Part shown: piece after piece, positions 25,349 to 34,532 of the stretch | Layout of the letters: the number at the start of each line of letters is the position of its first letter | Position numbering within the stretch: position 1 is the stretch's first letter | Source: Prevotellamassilia timonensis | GTDB lineage: Bacteria; Bacteroidota; Bacteroidia; Bacteroidales; Bacteroidaceae | Direction of reading: 5' to 3' | Assembly: GCF_900106785.1 (NCBI RefSeq) | Contig: NZ_LT629844.1 | Span: forward strand, 414,030-478,029 | DNA length: 64,000 nucleotides | Position numbers and translations under genes: made by a program | Notes under the pieces: generated by a model | What the model was told of the DNA's origin: nothing | Databases searched by the model: none | What the model saw: only the letters and a program-made list of their open reading frames with translations

Positions 25349-26440
25349 ACTTCGTCAATGCGTCACCCAATCAAATGACGTAACGCTTCGTTTTTCAACA
25401 TGCGCCATTCAATGGTATAAAAGAGCGATGAAGTTAGGAAAAAACGCAAGCACTAATGGGGGCGACGCGTCTCGCGTCGGGAAAATAAAAAGGAAAGGCA
25501 CCCCTCACTAAATAACAACTGCACTATCCCCGACGCGAGACGCGTCGCCCCCATTAGAGGTAGCGTTTGGTGCTTGAGACCGTTCGATTTGTACACAAAT
25601 ATTTGCTTCCTTTCCCGTCTGCCTACATATAAATGATTGTGTGTGATTTTTCTGCCATCTTACACTTTTCATGCGTAATAAGTTGATACACAGAACTTTC
25701 AAGAGTGTAAGATGATTTCAAAGTATCTTACACACCCCTGCATACATCTTACACACCTTACCCCACCGTCTTGCAGTCATTTTTGTCGTGTGCGGTGGAT
25801 CATACGCCATAGGGACGTAGAGGAATCTGTCGGAGCAACAGACTTTTCTGCCCCCCTATGACGTAATATCCTCCTCCCGTGCTCGTACCGTGTGGCAGCA
25901 TGTGGGGTGTGTAGGTTGCGTGTAGGTGAAATTTGTAGTATCTTACACTAAGTAAATTATTGATAACCAGTGAGTTGCAGTGTATTAGTGTAAGATGTAA
26001 GATGCTCGGCAAGTAAAGTTTTTGTAGTATGGTAAAGGTCCAAAGTACCACTTTTTCGTCGTGGACCTTTTGTATTTTATTGCTTTTCGGTGAAACGCAA
26101 CCATGCGAACAAAGTCAAGCACAAAACGCAAGTACAAAACGCTACCTCTAATGGGGGCGACGCGTCTCGCGTCGGGCATTAAAGCAAGGGCTCACTAACA
26201 GACATGTAATTAGTGCTGAGCTTTTGTGCTTAGTGTATGAGCCTTTGCCTTAATGCCCGACGCGAGACGCGTCGCCCCCATTAGAGGTAGCGTTTTGTAC
26301 TTGCGTTTAGTGGTAGCGTTTGGTGTAGCATTTTGTGGTAGCGCTTTTTTCAGACTTTGTCAATGCGTCACCCAATCAAATGACGCAACTCACTGATTTC
26401 CAATATGCGCTATGTGATGGCGCAGGAAAGTGATGAAGTC
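25349..26440 (-). mobile_element. Inverted relic of the vapE element, without vapE
   Basis: Two RepA copies in the same orientation bound it (25349-25436 and 26354-26440), reversed relative to the vapE copies. Inside are a RepB pair (25444-25588), the iteron region (25,600-26,020) and a second RepB pair (26130-26330). The iteron region matches 2,164-2,590 in reverse, up to and including the TTTGTACA operator. There RepB replaces what would be the vapE promoter and gene. Its two modules are ATCTTACACT (25657-25666)/AGTGTAAGAT (25704-25713) and 25940-25949/25987-25996, each with a 37-bp gap. No coding gene is supported between 25,207 and 26,744. Confidence 0.75.
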
Positions 26441-26656
26441 AGGACTTTTTTTGATTTGGACTTCCGAGTAATACTCCGAACGATGCTTCAAACTATGCTC
26501 AGAACGTTAGTTTGAGCGATGGTTTTGAACGGATATCTGGCAAAGAATGAGCCGAAAAACGCGTTCGCCCGTCATTTTGTAAACTATCTAACGAAATCAG
26601 ACCACTTTTTACTGTCAAAATAACTTGCAACATGATGTATATCACAAAGAAAATAC

Positions 26657-26664
26657 TATTTTTG
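26657..26664 (+). promoter_or_regulatory. Possible -7 box of the cold-shock/TPR gene
   Basis: TATTTTTG fits TAnnTTTG and lies 80 bp before the start codon. A matching -33 element at the usual distance was not found. Confidence 0.4.
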
Positions 26665-26744
26665 CACTATACAATCACGTTTGGCATAAAATGCAATATG
26701 CCAGACGCGACACACATCATTACAAACATTAAATATTAACAGAC

Positions 26745-28436
26745 ATGTTAGCATTTATCAAATCAAATTATCAGATTGGCGACACCATTGAGGTCACCTG
26801 TTCGGAAGGCGTGATTGCCGGACAAATAGAGTATGTAAACAACAAATACATTGTTTTGCGCCAATCTAATGGAAAGGTCTGCGGCATTGCAGCCTCAGAC
26901 ATTCGTACTTTTACAGCGAACAGCCCGGTACCTATGATGCCCTGCAATGGCAAGCAAGTTACAGTTGAACCAACTGAAAGCGATGAAGACCTACAAACTG
27001 AGGACTTAAATAACGCAACTACCACTGACGCAGACATTCGCACCGACGCAGAGGAACGTCCACAAACATTGCGCGATGTACTTGGCGATGAAGCAGACAA
27101 CATTCCATCGGCCGACAACCTGACCGGCGCGGCCCCCGTGGCTGAACCCAAAGTGGTGGGACACATCGACCTTGAACGACTGCAAGCTATCGACCCCCGA
27201 ATGGGACGCAAAAAGTACTTTAAGTCTGATTACGCAGATAATGACGGGATAAATGCCTACAGCCAAACTAACGGATATAATGATTCGGGCGAACATGGTG
27301 TGGCACGCACGCCATACGTTGGCGCACGCGGACGCATCACTTACTACAATGCCATAAAGCGCTATGGCTTTATTCATGACTTTAACACCGAAAATGACCT
27401 TTACTTCTACATTCAGCAAATAGCCGAAGATGAATTGTGCAACGAACTGCACAAGGGTACAAAGGTTGTTTATTCTATCGGCAGAAACAACATGGGGCCT
27501 ATTGCCACCTGCGTGCATCTGCCGCACACAGTTGAGGACACGCTGGCCATAGCCGACGACCAAATTGACGCACGCCACTATTATCTGGCCAAGGGGCTTA
27601 TTGAACATGTGCTTGAACTCTTCCCCGACAATGCCGAAGCCAAAGACATGCTTGAGGTGGTGAAGGACAAACTGCCGGCACCATCGGCCTACAACAACAC
27701 TACGCCCGATGGTATACAAACCTACAAGCCCTGCGCCACCTACGCGCATGCCAAACGTGCTTACCTTAACAAGGAATACGACAAGGCTGAAGAACTTTAC
27801 ACCAAGGCTCTGACCAATGGCGAACGCCCCGAAAGCTGTGTAAAGGACCTCGTTACCTTGTACGTTTCACGCTACAAACAGGCTGAAACTGAGACAGAGA
27901 AGGAGGCTGCCCGCCACAAGGCCAAGGAGTTTATGAGTGCACACCGCGACCAACTGACCGACTCACTCACTACCAAGCAATTCTTGGCGCTTAACTATTA
28001 CTTGCCCATTCAGGCCTACGACGAGTTCATTGCTACTGTAGACAGCATCATGACCGACCCGCAAGTGGCCAACTCGGTTGCAAGAAAAGTGTTTTACATG
28101 TGGCAAAAAGCCATTTCGCTCAACAAACTCGGCCGTACCGACGAGGCTTTGGAGCTGATTGAGAAGGGACTGGAACTGGCGCCGTTTAATCGCCAACTGA
28201 TCAACTTGCATGAGAATATTCTGCACCCTGAAACGGGTGACGCCCCCACACAAGCAACAGACAATGTGGTTAACGACGAAGCGAATGCTGCCACGGAAGC
28301 TGAAACTGACAAAGTGGCTGCCGACAACACGGAGGACAGCAAAGAAAATGCTGATAATTCAGGTGATGACGACGCTGCATCTGACAACGACAGCCCGATA
28401 AGCACAGCCTCAGCACCTTGGTGGGGGAACAACTAA
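26745..28436 (+). CDS. Cold-shock domain protein with SH3-like N-terminus and TPR repeats
   Basis: A 563-residue cytosolic protein with three recognisable parts. Residues 8-55 look like a small SH3/Sm-type barrel (IGDTIEVTCSEGVIAGQIEY). After an acidic linker, about 190-260 is a cold-shock-like OB fold (GARGRITYYNAIKRYGFIHD, then DLYFYIQQI). From about 270 to 480 are helical TPR-like repeats (YLNKEYDKAEELYTKALTNG; AISLNKLGRTDEALELIEKG). The tail (about 490-563) is Ala/Asp/Glu-rich. RNA binding with a protein-docking scaffold is the natural reading; no named family was recognised. It stands alone with its own terminator. Confidence 0.65.
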   Translation: MLAFIKSNYQIGDTIEVTCSEGVIAGQIEYVNNKYIVLRQSNGKVCGIAASDIRTFTANSPVPMMPCNGKQVTVEPTESDEDLQTEDLNNATTTDADIRTDAEERPQTLRDVLGDEADNIPSADNLTGAAPVAEPKVVGHIDLERLQAIDPRMGRKKYFKSDYADNDGINAYSQTNGYNDSGEHGVARTPYVGARGRITYYNAIKRYGFIHDFNTENDLYFYIQQIAEDELCNELHKGTKVVYSIGRNNMGPIATCVHLPHTVEDTLAIADDQIDARHYYLAKGLIEHVLELFPDNAEAKDMLEVVKDKLPAPSAYNNTTPDGIQTYKPCATYAHAKRAYLNKEYDKAEELYTKALTNGERPESCVKDLVTLYVSRYKQAETETEKEAARHKAKEFMSAHRDQLTDSLTTKQFLALNYYLPIQAYDEFIATVDSIMTDPQVANSVARKVFYMWQKAISLNKLGRTDEALELIEKGLELAPFNRQLINLHENILHPETGDAPTQATDNVVNDEANAATEAETDKVAADNTEDSKENADNSGDDDAASDNDSPISTASAPWWGNN

Positions 28437-28518
28437 AAACACCCACTGCGTGGACGAAACTCGCAAACAAGTTGACGAGTTGATATTTCTGTCCGTAAGA
28501 CAATAACATAGAAAACCT

Positions 28519-28558
28519 ATCCGCAATGCCTGCAACCAGGCGTTGCGGATATTTTTTT
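28519..28558 (+). terminator. Terminator of the cold-shock/TPR gene
   Basis: The stem ATCCGCAATGCCTG pairs with CAGGCGTTGCGGAT (one mismatch), has a 4-base loop and is followed by ATTTTTTT. Confidence 0.88.
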
Positions 28559-28564
28559 CGGGAA

Positions 28565-29035
28565 AAGCGCCCCCCCCATTAAAGGTTGCGTTTGGGGCTT
28601 GAATCCGTTCGCATGTTTACGCTTCACCAAAAAGCAATAATTAACTCGAGTTTATTATTTCGTTATACCGCTGTCTGGTAAAACGTAAACATGCTAACGG
28701 ACTGTAATATTTGTATGTCAGCACCTGTTGATGTGTTTCGCGTCGGAGTCTTTTTCAGCAGTCTCGTGACGAGGCTGCTGAAAAAGACCCGACGCGAGAC
28801 GCGTCGCCCCCATTAGAGATCGCGTTTTGTGCTTGCGCCTGGCGGTAGCGTTTTGTGCTTGAAGAAACGCTAGCTCTAATGGGGGCGACGCGTCCCGCGT
28901 CGGGAAAATAAAAAGAAAAGACACCCCCACTAAATAACTGCTGCACTATCCCGCGGGACACGCCCCCATAAGATGTTGCATTTGATGCTTGAGGCTGTTT
29001 GTTTACGTTTCATCGGACAGCTATATTCTGCAATT
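28565..29035. repeat. Dense RepB/RepC cluster
   Basis: A degenerate RepB-RepC unit faces an inverted RepC (28565-28705, arms around GCATGTTTACG and CGTAAACATGC). A 13-bp stem TCTTTTTCAGCAG with its complement is at 28749-28788. RepB copies lie at 28789-28850, 28875-28912 (inverted) and 28945-29035. No gene is seen from 28,437 to 29,180. Confidence 0.7.
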
Positions 29036-29098
29036 CATACTCCGCCTTACAGCACAATGTTTATGTTTCACCGTACAACAATAATTCGCAAACAAAAT

Positions 29099-29139
29099 AA
29101 GCGGGAGGAAAACGCCTGATGTGGTTTCCCTCCCGCTTA
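29099..29139 (-). terminator. Terminator of the ppiD-like gene
   Basis: The stem AAGCGGGAGG pairs with CCTCCCGCTT and is extended by GAAAAC/GTTTCC with a mismatch. It stands 42 bp after the stop. Confidence 0.75.
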
Positions 29140-29180
29140 ATATAGGGGTTTGTAAGACTTACGTCATTACGTTGTGATTA

Positions 29181-31376
29181 TTAGAACTCGTAGCGACGAT
29201 CCTTCATATTAGAGTTGTGGAGCAACAGATAGTTGAATGTAGCCTGGTAAGCACGCTGACCGTTCATCTGGGCTATCTGAGCCATTTCGGCCTGAGCGTT
29301 GAACTTGTCGGCAGTCTTGCTCTGGGCAGTAACCTTGAACACGTAAACTGCACCTGCACCCTGTACAAGGCCAGAGAACTTGTTTACGGCAGTCTTGGCA
29401 ATGGCACCTGCGAGCTTGGGCTCGGGCACGTTTACACCATTTACGGTGGGGTAGCCGGCCATTGTCTGGTTGGTAAGTGTGGCAATCACATTGCCTTTGA
29501 GCTTCTGCATGTCAGACACAGTCTTAACATTCTTGGCCATAGCCATAGCCTTTTCAGCCTTCTTTTGCTGCTTGACAACCTGTGTGAGGAAGTCCTTAAC
29601 CTGCTTGTTGTCCCAAGGCAAGTAGCCCTTGTCGTTGGTGGCTGTAACGCAGGCTACAATAAGGTGGTCGCCGTTGCGGCCGCACTCGTAGAGCTTTGAA
29701 ACCTCTCCGGCCTTGGCCTCGTCGAAAATCCAACGTGCGCAATCCTTTGCACCGCTGCCGCCAATGCGTGAGGCAATGACGTTTTGAAGGGGTGAGTAGC
29801 CGGGCAGGTCGGTTATCATGTAGCCGCTCTTGGCAGCATTCTTTTCGATAGAGGCAACGTCCTTGTTCTGAGCCAAGAAGCGGTTGAAGCGGCTAAGCTC
29901 GTCCTCGTAAGTCTTCTTTGAGAAGTTGAGGGGGCACTTAACGATTGCCACATTGTACTTTGTAACCATCTTTTTGCGGTCGAGCACCTGTACAACGGCT
30001 GCGCCCTGATCGTTAGAGATAACTTGTGCGCTGTGTGCACCAATCTTGTAGAGCTGACTCAGGTAAGAGGTGCTCTCTTCCTGCATGCCGAATGATTCGT
30101 ACTGGTTAGAAGAAATCCAAACAGAGTCAGAGGGCTGACCGTATTTCTTGGCCAGTTCGGCAAATGAGGCACCAGCGTTCAGGGCGTTCAGTATAGAGTC
30201 GGCCTGTGCCTTACGCTCAGCGGGGTCGGCTTTGGTTGATGCTATCTGACGGTAGAGAATAGAGTCGGGTGCTTCTTCCTTGCCAATGAGTTTGATGGTG
30301 TTGATGGTGTTGTCCTGTGCATTGTAGTATGTGGGCTTAACGCTGCCAACTGCCATAGAGTCGAGGGCGGCAACCACATCGGGCATGCTTTGGAAGGCCT
30401 GCTTGCTGAGTGCAAGGTTAGAGTATTGTGCGGCAGAGTTTGACGAACGTACGATGTTGGCCACGTCACCGCCATTTTGCAACTGCTGCTGGAAACCTTG
30501 TACCTTTTTGGTGAGTTCGGCACGGTCTGAGGCACTTGCCACTACATTGACATCGATTAACTTGATGTCGCGAGTCTCGACGGGTGAGTAGAAGTTGTCC
30601 TTGAACTCGTCATAGGCTTTCTTCAAATCGTCGTCTGAAACTTGAATGCCCTTGTCGTCGATAGCAGAATAGGGGAGTGCTGCAATTTCGATATTCTTTT
30701 GAATGTTGCGCTCGTCAAAGTTCTCTTTAGCGGCAATGGGGTTAGAAACGAAGCCCATTGCGAAGAGCATGCTGAATTTGTTAGAGAGCAATTCGTCGCG
30801 GAGCTGTTTTTCGGTGTAATCCCAAAGCTTCTTAACCATTTGTATTTGCTCTACAGCATCAGCGTTTTGTGCTTGTTGAGCCTGTGCAAGGGTCTTGTTG
30901 TAGTTCTTCATGAAGTCCTGCAGGCTCTGAAGGTCGAATCTGCCTGTCTGCTGGTTGCGGAAGAACATGGTCATCATTTGCAGGCTTTGTGCATCGCCTT
31001 GGCGCAGTGCTTCCTGCACTTCGCCATCGGTTACGAAGAGGCCGAGCTTGTCGCACTCGTGCTCTATCATGCTTTTTTGTACAAACTGCTGCCAAACCTG
31101 CTCGCGGATTTGTTCTGTTTGCTGGTCGTTGAGGGTGCCGTCCTGCCCCTGCATACGCATTTGCATTTTGGCTACTTCGCTTTGCTCATCCACCATTTGC
31201 TGGAAATCTTGAATGTTGAGCTTTTCGCCGTACACCTCGCCTACAATGTTTCTGTCCATGTTGGAGGTAGTTTCCAACGAGCGGAAGAATTCTTCGGCAA
31301 TGAAGGCAAAGAGGGCCAGGCCCAATGCGCCTACAAGCAGTGCACCTTTGCTTCTGATTGATTGTAATGCTGCCAT
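29181..31376 (-). CDS. PpiD-like membrane-anchored peptidylprolyl isomerase
   Basis: A 731-residue periplasmic folding factor. One N-terminal transmembrane helix (GALLVGALGLALFAFIAEEF) is followed by a SurA/trigger-factor-like helical domain (about 40-240, with the WQQFVQKSMIEHECDKLGLF pattern) and parvulin-type regions (about 250-470 and later). A parvulin hallmark remains in SFAELAKKYGQPSDS. Presumed role: a chaperone for outer-membrane and secreted proteins. It has its own promoter and terminator; lptC and the outer-membrane protein gene are upstream on the same strand. Confidence 0.88.
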   Translation of the reverse strand: MAALQSIRSKGALLVGALGLALFAFIAEEFFRSLETTSNMDRNIVGEVYGEKLNIQDFQQMVDEQSEVAKMQMRMQGQDGTLNDQQTEQIREQVWQQFVQKSMIEHECDKLGLFVTDGEVQEALRQGDAQSLQMMTMFFRNQQTGRFDLQSLQDFMKNYNKTLAQAQQAQNADAVEQIQMVKKLWDYTEKQLRDELLSNKFSMLFAMGFVSNPIAAKENFDERNIQKNIEIAALPYSAIDDKGIQVSDDDLKKAYDEFKDNFYSPVETRDIKLIDVNVVASASDRAELTKKVQGFQQQLQNGGDVANIVRSSNSAAQYSNLALSKQAFQSMPDVVAALDSMAVGSVKPTYYNAQDNTINTIKLIGKEEAPDSILYRQIASTKADPAERKAQADSILNALNAGASFAELAKKYGQPSDSVWISSNQYESFGMQEESTSYLSQLYKIGAHSAQVISNDQGAAVVQVLDRKKMVTKYNVAIVKCPLNFSKKTYEDELSRFNRFLAQNKDVASIEKNAAKSGYMITDLPGYSPLQNVIASRIGGSGAKDCARWIFDEAKAGEVSKLYECGRNGDHLIVACVTATNDKGYLPWDNKQVKDFLTQVVKQQKKAEKAMAMAKNVKTVSDMQKLKGNVIATLTNQTMAGYPTVNGVNVPEPKLAGAIAKTAVNKFSGLVQGAGAVYVFKVTAQSKTADKFNAQAEMAQIAQMNGQRAYQATFNYLLLHNSNMKDRRYEF

Positions 31377-31433
31377 TTAAGTTGTTAGTTATTATATTGT
31401 TTTATTATTATTTGCAGTATACATAATTTCGGG

Positions 31434-31474
31434 CAAAGTTAGGTAAAAAAAAGCACTTACGGAGGGGTAAGTGC
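31434..31474 (-). promoter_or_regulatory. lptC terminator followed by the ppiD-like promoter
   Basis: On the minus strand the hairpin GCACTTAC/GTAAGTGC (31453-31474) ends in a run of eight Ts. Directly after it comes TAACTTTG (31434-31441), the -7 box for the ppiD-like gene, about 57 bp before its start. One transcript ends and the next begins within about 40 bp. Confidence 0.65.
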
Positions 31475-31521
31475 CTTTAATTTTGAGTTGTTTGCCTATA
31501 AGTGTGTGCAAGGTTTGTGTT

Positions 31522-31712
31522 AATAAGTAGGTGTTCAAAATTATTTTATATAATCAGTAGGTGTCATTTTCACATTGAAAGCACATTCTCGAGGTACATC
31601 TGTTCCCTTCGGCCTCGGTCACATAGCCCGCTATGCTCCCTCACCCGAAGGAAACATCTGCACCCCGATAATGCACTTTCAATGTAAAAATAATTTTGAA
31701 CACCTACTTATT
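31522..31712. repeat. RepE palindromic element (intact copy)
   Basis: The ends AATAAGTAGGTGTTCAAAAT and its complement form inverted repeats of about 26 bp (31522-31547, 31687-31712). Inner halves pair around CATCTGTTCCCTTCGG and CCGAAGGAAACATCTG. It is the uninterrupted counterpart of 8267-8787 and fills most of the ppiD-lptC gap. No gene lies in 31,377-31,746. Confidence 0.75.
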
Positions 31713-31746
31713 GTGTATTAAGTATCTTGCAGTTGCTTAGTTATAG

Positions 31747-32445
31747 TTATTCGCGTCGTGTTTTGGGGTGGCTCACGGGTGCGTCGCGCTTGGGTTGTTG
31801 CGTGCTGTCGGCCTGTGTCTGGCCGCCTTTGTCGGAGGCGTTAGGTTGTGGCTGTTGTGGTCCTGCAACGTCGCCCATTGGCATGAAGCCGCGCGATTGA
31901 CGTATGTGGTATTGTGTGGGGTGCCCGTTCTGCATGGTGGCGCGGAACCATGTGCCTTCAATTTCCTGTTGTGGCTGTTTGAGTATGGTGTGCACGTTCG
32001 ATGCCATTTCGCCCGTCTGCATGTTCCAATATAGCTCTTGGGTTCGCAGGTGGCTTTGCGATGTTTTGTCGTCGATTACAACGTTGCCGCGCAGTTTCCA
32101 CACGTTTTGGTTATAAAGCCAGGCGCTGTCGGCGGCGAAGCGCAGGTCGACCTTGAACTTGTTGTCGTAGCGCTCGAGGAAGAGCCCTTTGGGGAACTCC
32201 CAGCGCGGTGGTGTGGTTTTGTCGTAAATGCGCCATTCCTCGGCTATGATTTTGTAGCGCACCACGCCCGAGTCGGTAATGAGTTTCGACACGCCATAGG
32301 TGGTCATTACCGGCAGTGAGTCGCGTCCTGTTACGGTGTTGCCCATAGGGGGCGCGTCGTTGGTGCACGACAGTGGCACGGCCAGCATGGTTAATAATGC
32401 TGCGACGTGCCACTTGTGCAATAATGTGATAAATGCTTTGTACAT
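31747..32445 (-). CDS. lptC: LPS export protein LptC
   Basis: A 232-residue periplasmic component of the Lpt bridge that carries lipopolysaccharide to the outer membrane. Its N-terminus looks like a lipoprotein signal with Cys in AVPLSCTND, as in Bacteroidota LptC. The beta-jellyroll region (GVVRYKIIAEEWRIYDKTTP; SAWLYNQNVWKLRGNVVI; LRTQELYWNMQTGEMAS) fits the family. The tail is Gln/Pro-rich and probably disordered. It starts 23 bp after the outer-membrane protein gene. Confidence 0.86.
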   Translation of the reverse strand: MYKAFITLLHKWHVAALLTMLAVPLSCTNDAPPMGNTVTGRDSLPVMTTYGVSKLITDSGVVRYKIIAEEWRIYDKTTPPRWEFPKGLFLERYDNKFKVDLRFAADSAWLYNQNVWKLRGNVVIDDKTSQSHLRTQELYWNMQTGEMASNVHTILKQPQQEIEGTWFRATMQNGHPTQYHIRQSRGFMPMGDVAGPQQPQPNASDKGGQTQADSTQQPKRDAPVSHPKTRRE

Positions 32446-32468
32446 AGGTGTAGTGAGCCAGCGGGCGG

Positions 32469-33797
32469 TTAGTCAACCTTCCACTTCATGAACCAACGCT
32501 CGTTGAAGGTCAGTCCGATGCTGAAGCGAATGTAGTTTTCGGTAATCATGCCGGCCGTTTTGGGCTTGACGTGCTCGTATTGCACAGAGAAGTTTATGAG
32601 GCTGCGGCTGTTGTAGGCATTCATGATGGGCAGTGCCACGCCAAGGGCTGCCAAAAAGTCGTGCGGGCCATCATTGCCGTTGATTTTGGCATACGATGTG
32701 GCGTATGACAAACCAGCGCGGTAGCGCACGCGTTGGCGCCAGCGCATTCCCTCGGGGTTGGGTATGTACTCTGCACCTACGCTAACTTTGTGCATGTCGG
32801 CAAAGAAGCCCTTTTGTGTGACATACGTTTGTGAATTGTCGGCGAGTGTCACCACGTCGGGGTATTTTACGTTGCTCCACTTTTGAAAGGTGTAGTCGGC
32901 TCCCACACGCAGGGAGTTGTTGTGTGCCCAAGTCAAACCCACGCCGAATGTGTGGGGCAACTGAAATGCGTTGCGGCAGTTGAGTGTGTCGCCGCTGATA
33001 ACCGTGCCTGATTGTATGCGTTGGTTGTAGAACGCGGCGCTGCGGTTGACATCGTGTCCTAAGCCATAGGTCACACCCAGTGTGAGCTTGTTCTTGCTAT
33101 TGATGCGCTGCTCGTATTGCAAACCAAAATCAACCTTGTAGGTGCGAATGTCGGCCGAGTAGGTCTGGCGTGTGCTTGGTGTCGAGCTGTTGGTGGTGCC
33201 CGATACGTTCATTACCGATTTATGCTCAATGTCGCCCCACAAGTATCCCAGGTTGACACCCACGGAAAGTGGTTTTATTGGTGCCCAACCGATGCCGGCA
33301 TATACCTCGTGCAAGCCACCATCACCCGAAAAGGTGTTGGTCTGTTCAATTTGTGAATAGCCGTCTTGTGAAAGACTTGACTTGGTGCTTGTTATTTCGT
33401 AGCCAATGGTGCTGTATGGCACAAGGCCGATAGACATGCCAAGACGTGGCGCCATGCGGAACCCGGTTGTGATGTAATCAACAGAGGTGTTTTTGGCATT
33501 GGTCTTTGTGCCATTTTGTGAGAAATTGCCGTTTTGTAATGACACCCCCACGTCGAAAAGGAATGACAGCGAGTCGATAGCAGCATACGAGGCAGGGTTT
33601 TTTGTGTTGAGTTCGGTGCCGTTGCGCATACCGTATGCGGTTCCGGCCATACCCTTGTTGAAGGCATTGCCTCCGTCGCCCAACAAGCCGAAGCCATAAC
33701 GCGAGTAGGGTGAGTTGCTGCCATTGGTTTGTGCCAATGCGCCGAGCGGCATCACCGCCAGGGCTGCGGCAGCCAGGTATTTGTGGAGTGTTGTCAT
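32469..33797 (-). CDS. Outer-membrane beta-barrel protein
   Basis: A 442-residue protein with a signal peptide (YLAAAALAVMPLGALAQ) and barrel strands throughout (SPYSRYGFGLLGDGGNAFNK near the start; IRFSIGLTFNERWFMKWKVD at the end). The SPYSRYGxG opening is common in Bacteroidota proteins of this operon position, between coaX and lptC, which hints at an envelope-assembly or transport role. It resembles FadL/OmpP1-like barrels only loosely. The start at 33797 overlaps the coaX stop by 4 bp. Confidence 0.8.
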   Translation of the reverse strand: MTTLHKYLAAAALAVMPLGALAQTNGSNSPYSRYGFGLLGDGGNAFNKGMAGTAYGMRNGTELNTKNPASYAAIDSLSFLFDVGVSLQNGNFSQNGTKTNAKNTSVDYITTGFRMAPRLGMSIGLVPYSTIGYEITSTKSSLSQDGYSQIEQTNTFSGDGGLHEVYAGIGWAPIKPLSVGVNLGYLWGDIEHKSVMNVSGTTNSSTPSTRQTYSADIRTYKVDFGLQYEQRINSKNKLTLGVTYGLGHDVNRSAAFYNQRIQSGTVISGDTLNCRNAFQLPHTFGVGLTWAHNNSLRVGADYTFQKWSNVKYPDVVTLADNSQTYVTQKGFFADMHKVSVGAEYIPNPEGMRWRQRVRYRAGLSYATSYAKINGNDGPHDFLAALGVALPIMNAYNSRSLINFSVQYEHVKPKTAGMITENYIRFSIGLTFNERWFMKWKVD

Positions 33798-34513
33798 CTT
33801 TGTTGATATTGTAAAATACAATTCAGCCCTATTTCGACCAGGGCGTCATTGCGTTCGACTTCAGTTTCTTGTGCAAAGCGGTAGCCGTTGCCTCCTGTCA
33901 GAAAAATGCGTGCATCGGGTTTGCGGCGCATCATGGTGCGTATGTATCCCGTTATTTCGTAATCCATGCCTTGCAGCACCCCGGCGCGTATGGCATTGAT
34001 GGTGTTGCTGCCAATGCGTTCTATTTCGCCGTCGGCATTGACAAGTGGCAGACGCGCTGTTTGCTCGTGCAGTGCACGAAGGCGCATGCCCAATCCAGGT
34101 GAGATGTTCCCGCCCAGATAGTGGCCTTCGGCGCTGACATAGTCGTATGTAATGCAGGTGCCGGCATCGACAATCAACAGGTCGTGCCCTTTGCAGCAGT
34201 ATGCCGCTCCCACTGCAGCAGCCAGTCTGTCGGCACCGAGTGTTTCGGGCGAGGCGTAGTCGCACACAAGTGGGGTGGGGGTGCAGCCCGTAACTTGTAC
34301 CGTGAAAGGCACCAGTTGGCGTATGGCGTCGGCCACTTCGGGTCTGGGGCGTCCCACCGACGAAAAGGCGCAGGCATCTATTTTATATTCATCTGCTATC
34401 ATGGCAATGTTGTTGGCCAGGTCGTCGCCCAGCCTTTTACGCATCACCATATTGTCGCCATCGAACACGGCGGCTTTGGCAGAGGAATTGCCAATGTCTA
34501 CTATTAAATTCAT
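33794..34513 (-). CDS. coaX: Type III pantothenate kinase
   Basis: The first step of coenzyme A synthesis. Motifs are the N-terminal phosphate loop LIVDIGNSSAKAAVFDG, GADRLAAAVGAAYCC (pantothenate site), IVDAGTCITYDYV (catalytic Asp) and GGNISPGLGMRLRALHEQTA. The start MNLIVDIGNS at 34513 is 23 bp downstream of the -7 box. It is the first gene of coaX, outer-membrane protein and lptC, with 4-bp and 23-bp junctions. Confidence 0.93.
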   Translation of the reverse strand: MNLIVDIGNSSAKAAVFDGDNMVMRKRLGDDLANNIAMIADEYKIDACAFSSVGRPRPEVADAIRQLVPFTVQVTGCTPTPLVCDYASPETLGADRLAAAVGAAYCCKGHDLLIVDAGTCITYDYVSAEGHYLGGNISPGLGMRLRALHEQTARLPLVNADGEIERIGSNTINAIRAGVLQGMDYEITGYIRTMMRRKPDARIFLTGGNGYRFAQETEVERNDALVEIGLNCILQYQQR

Positions 34514-34532
34514 ATATTGTTTTGTAATCAAG

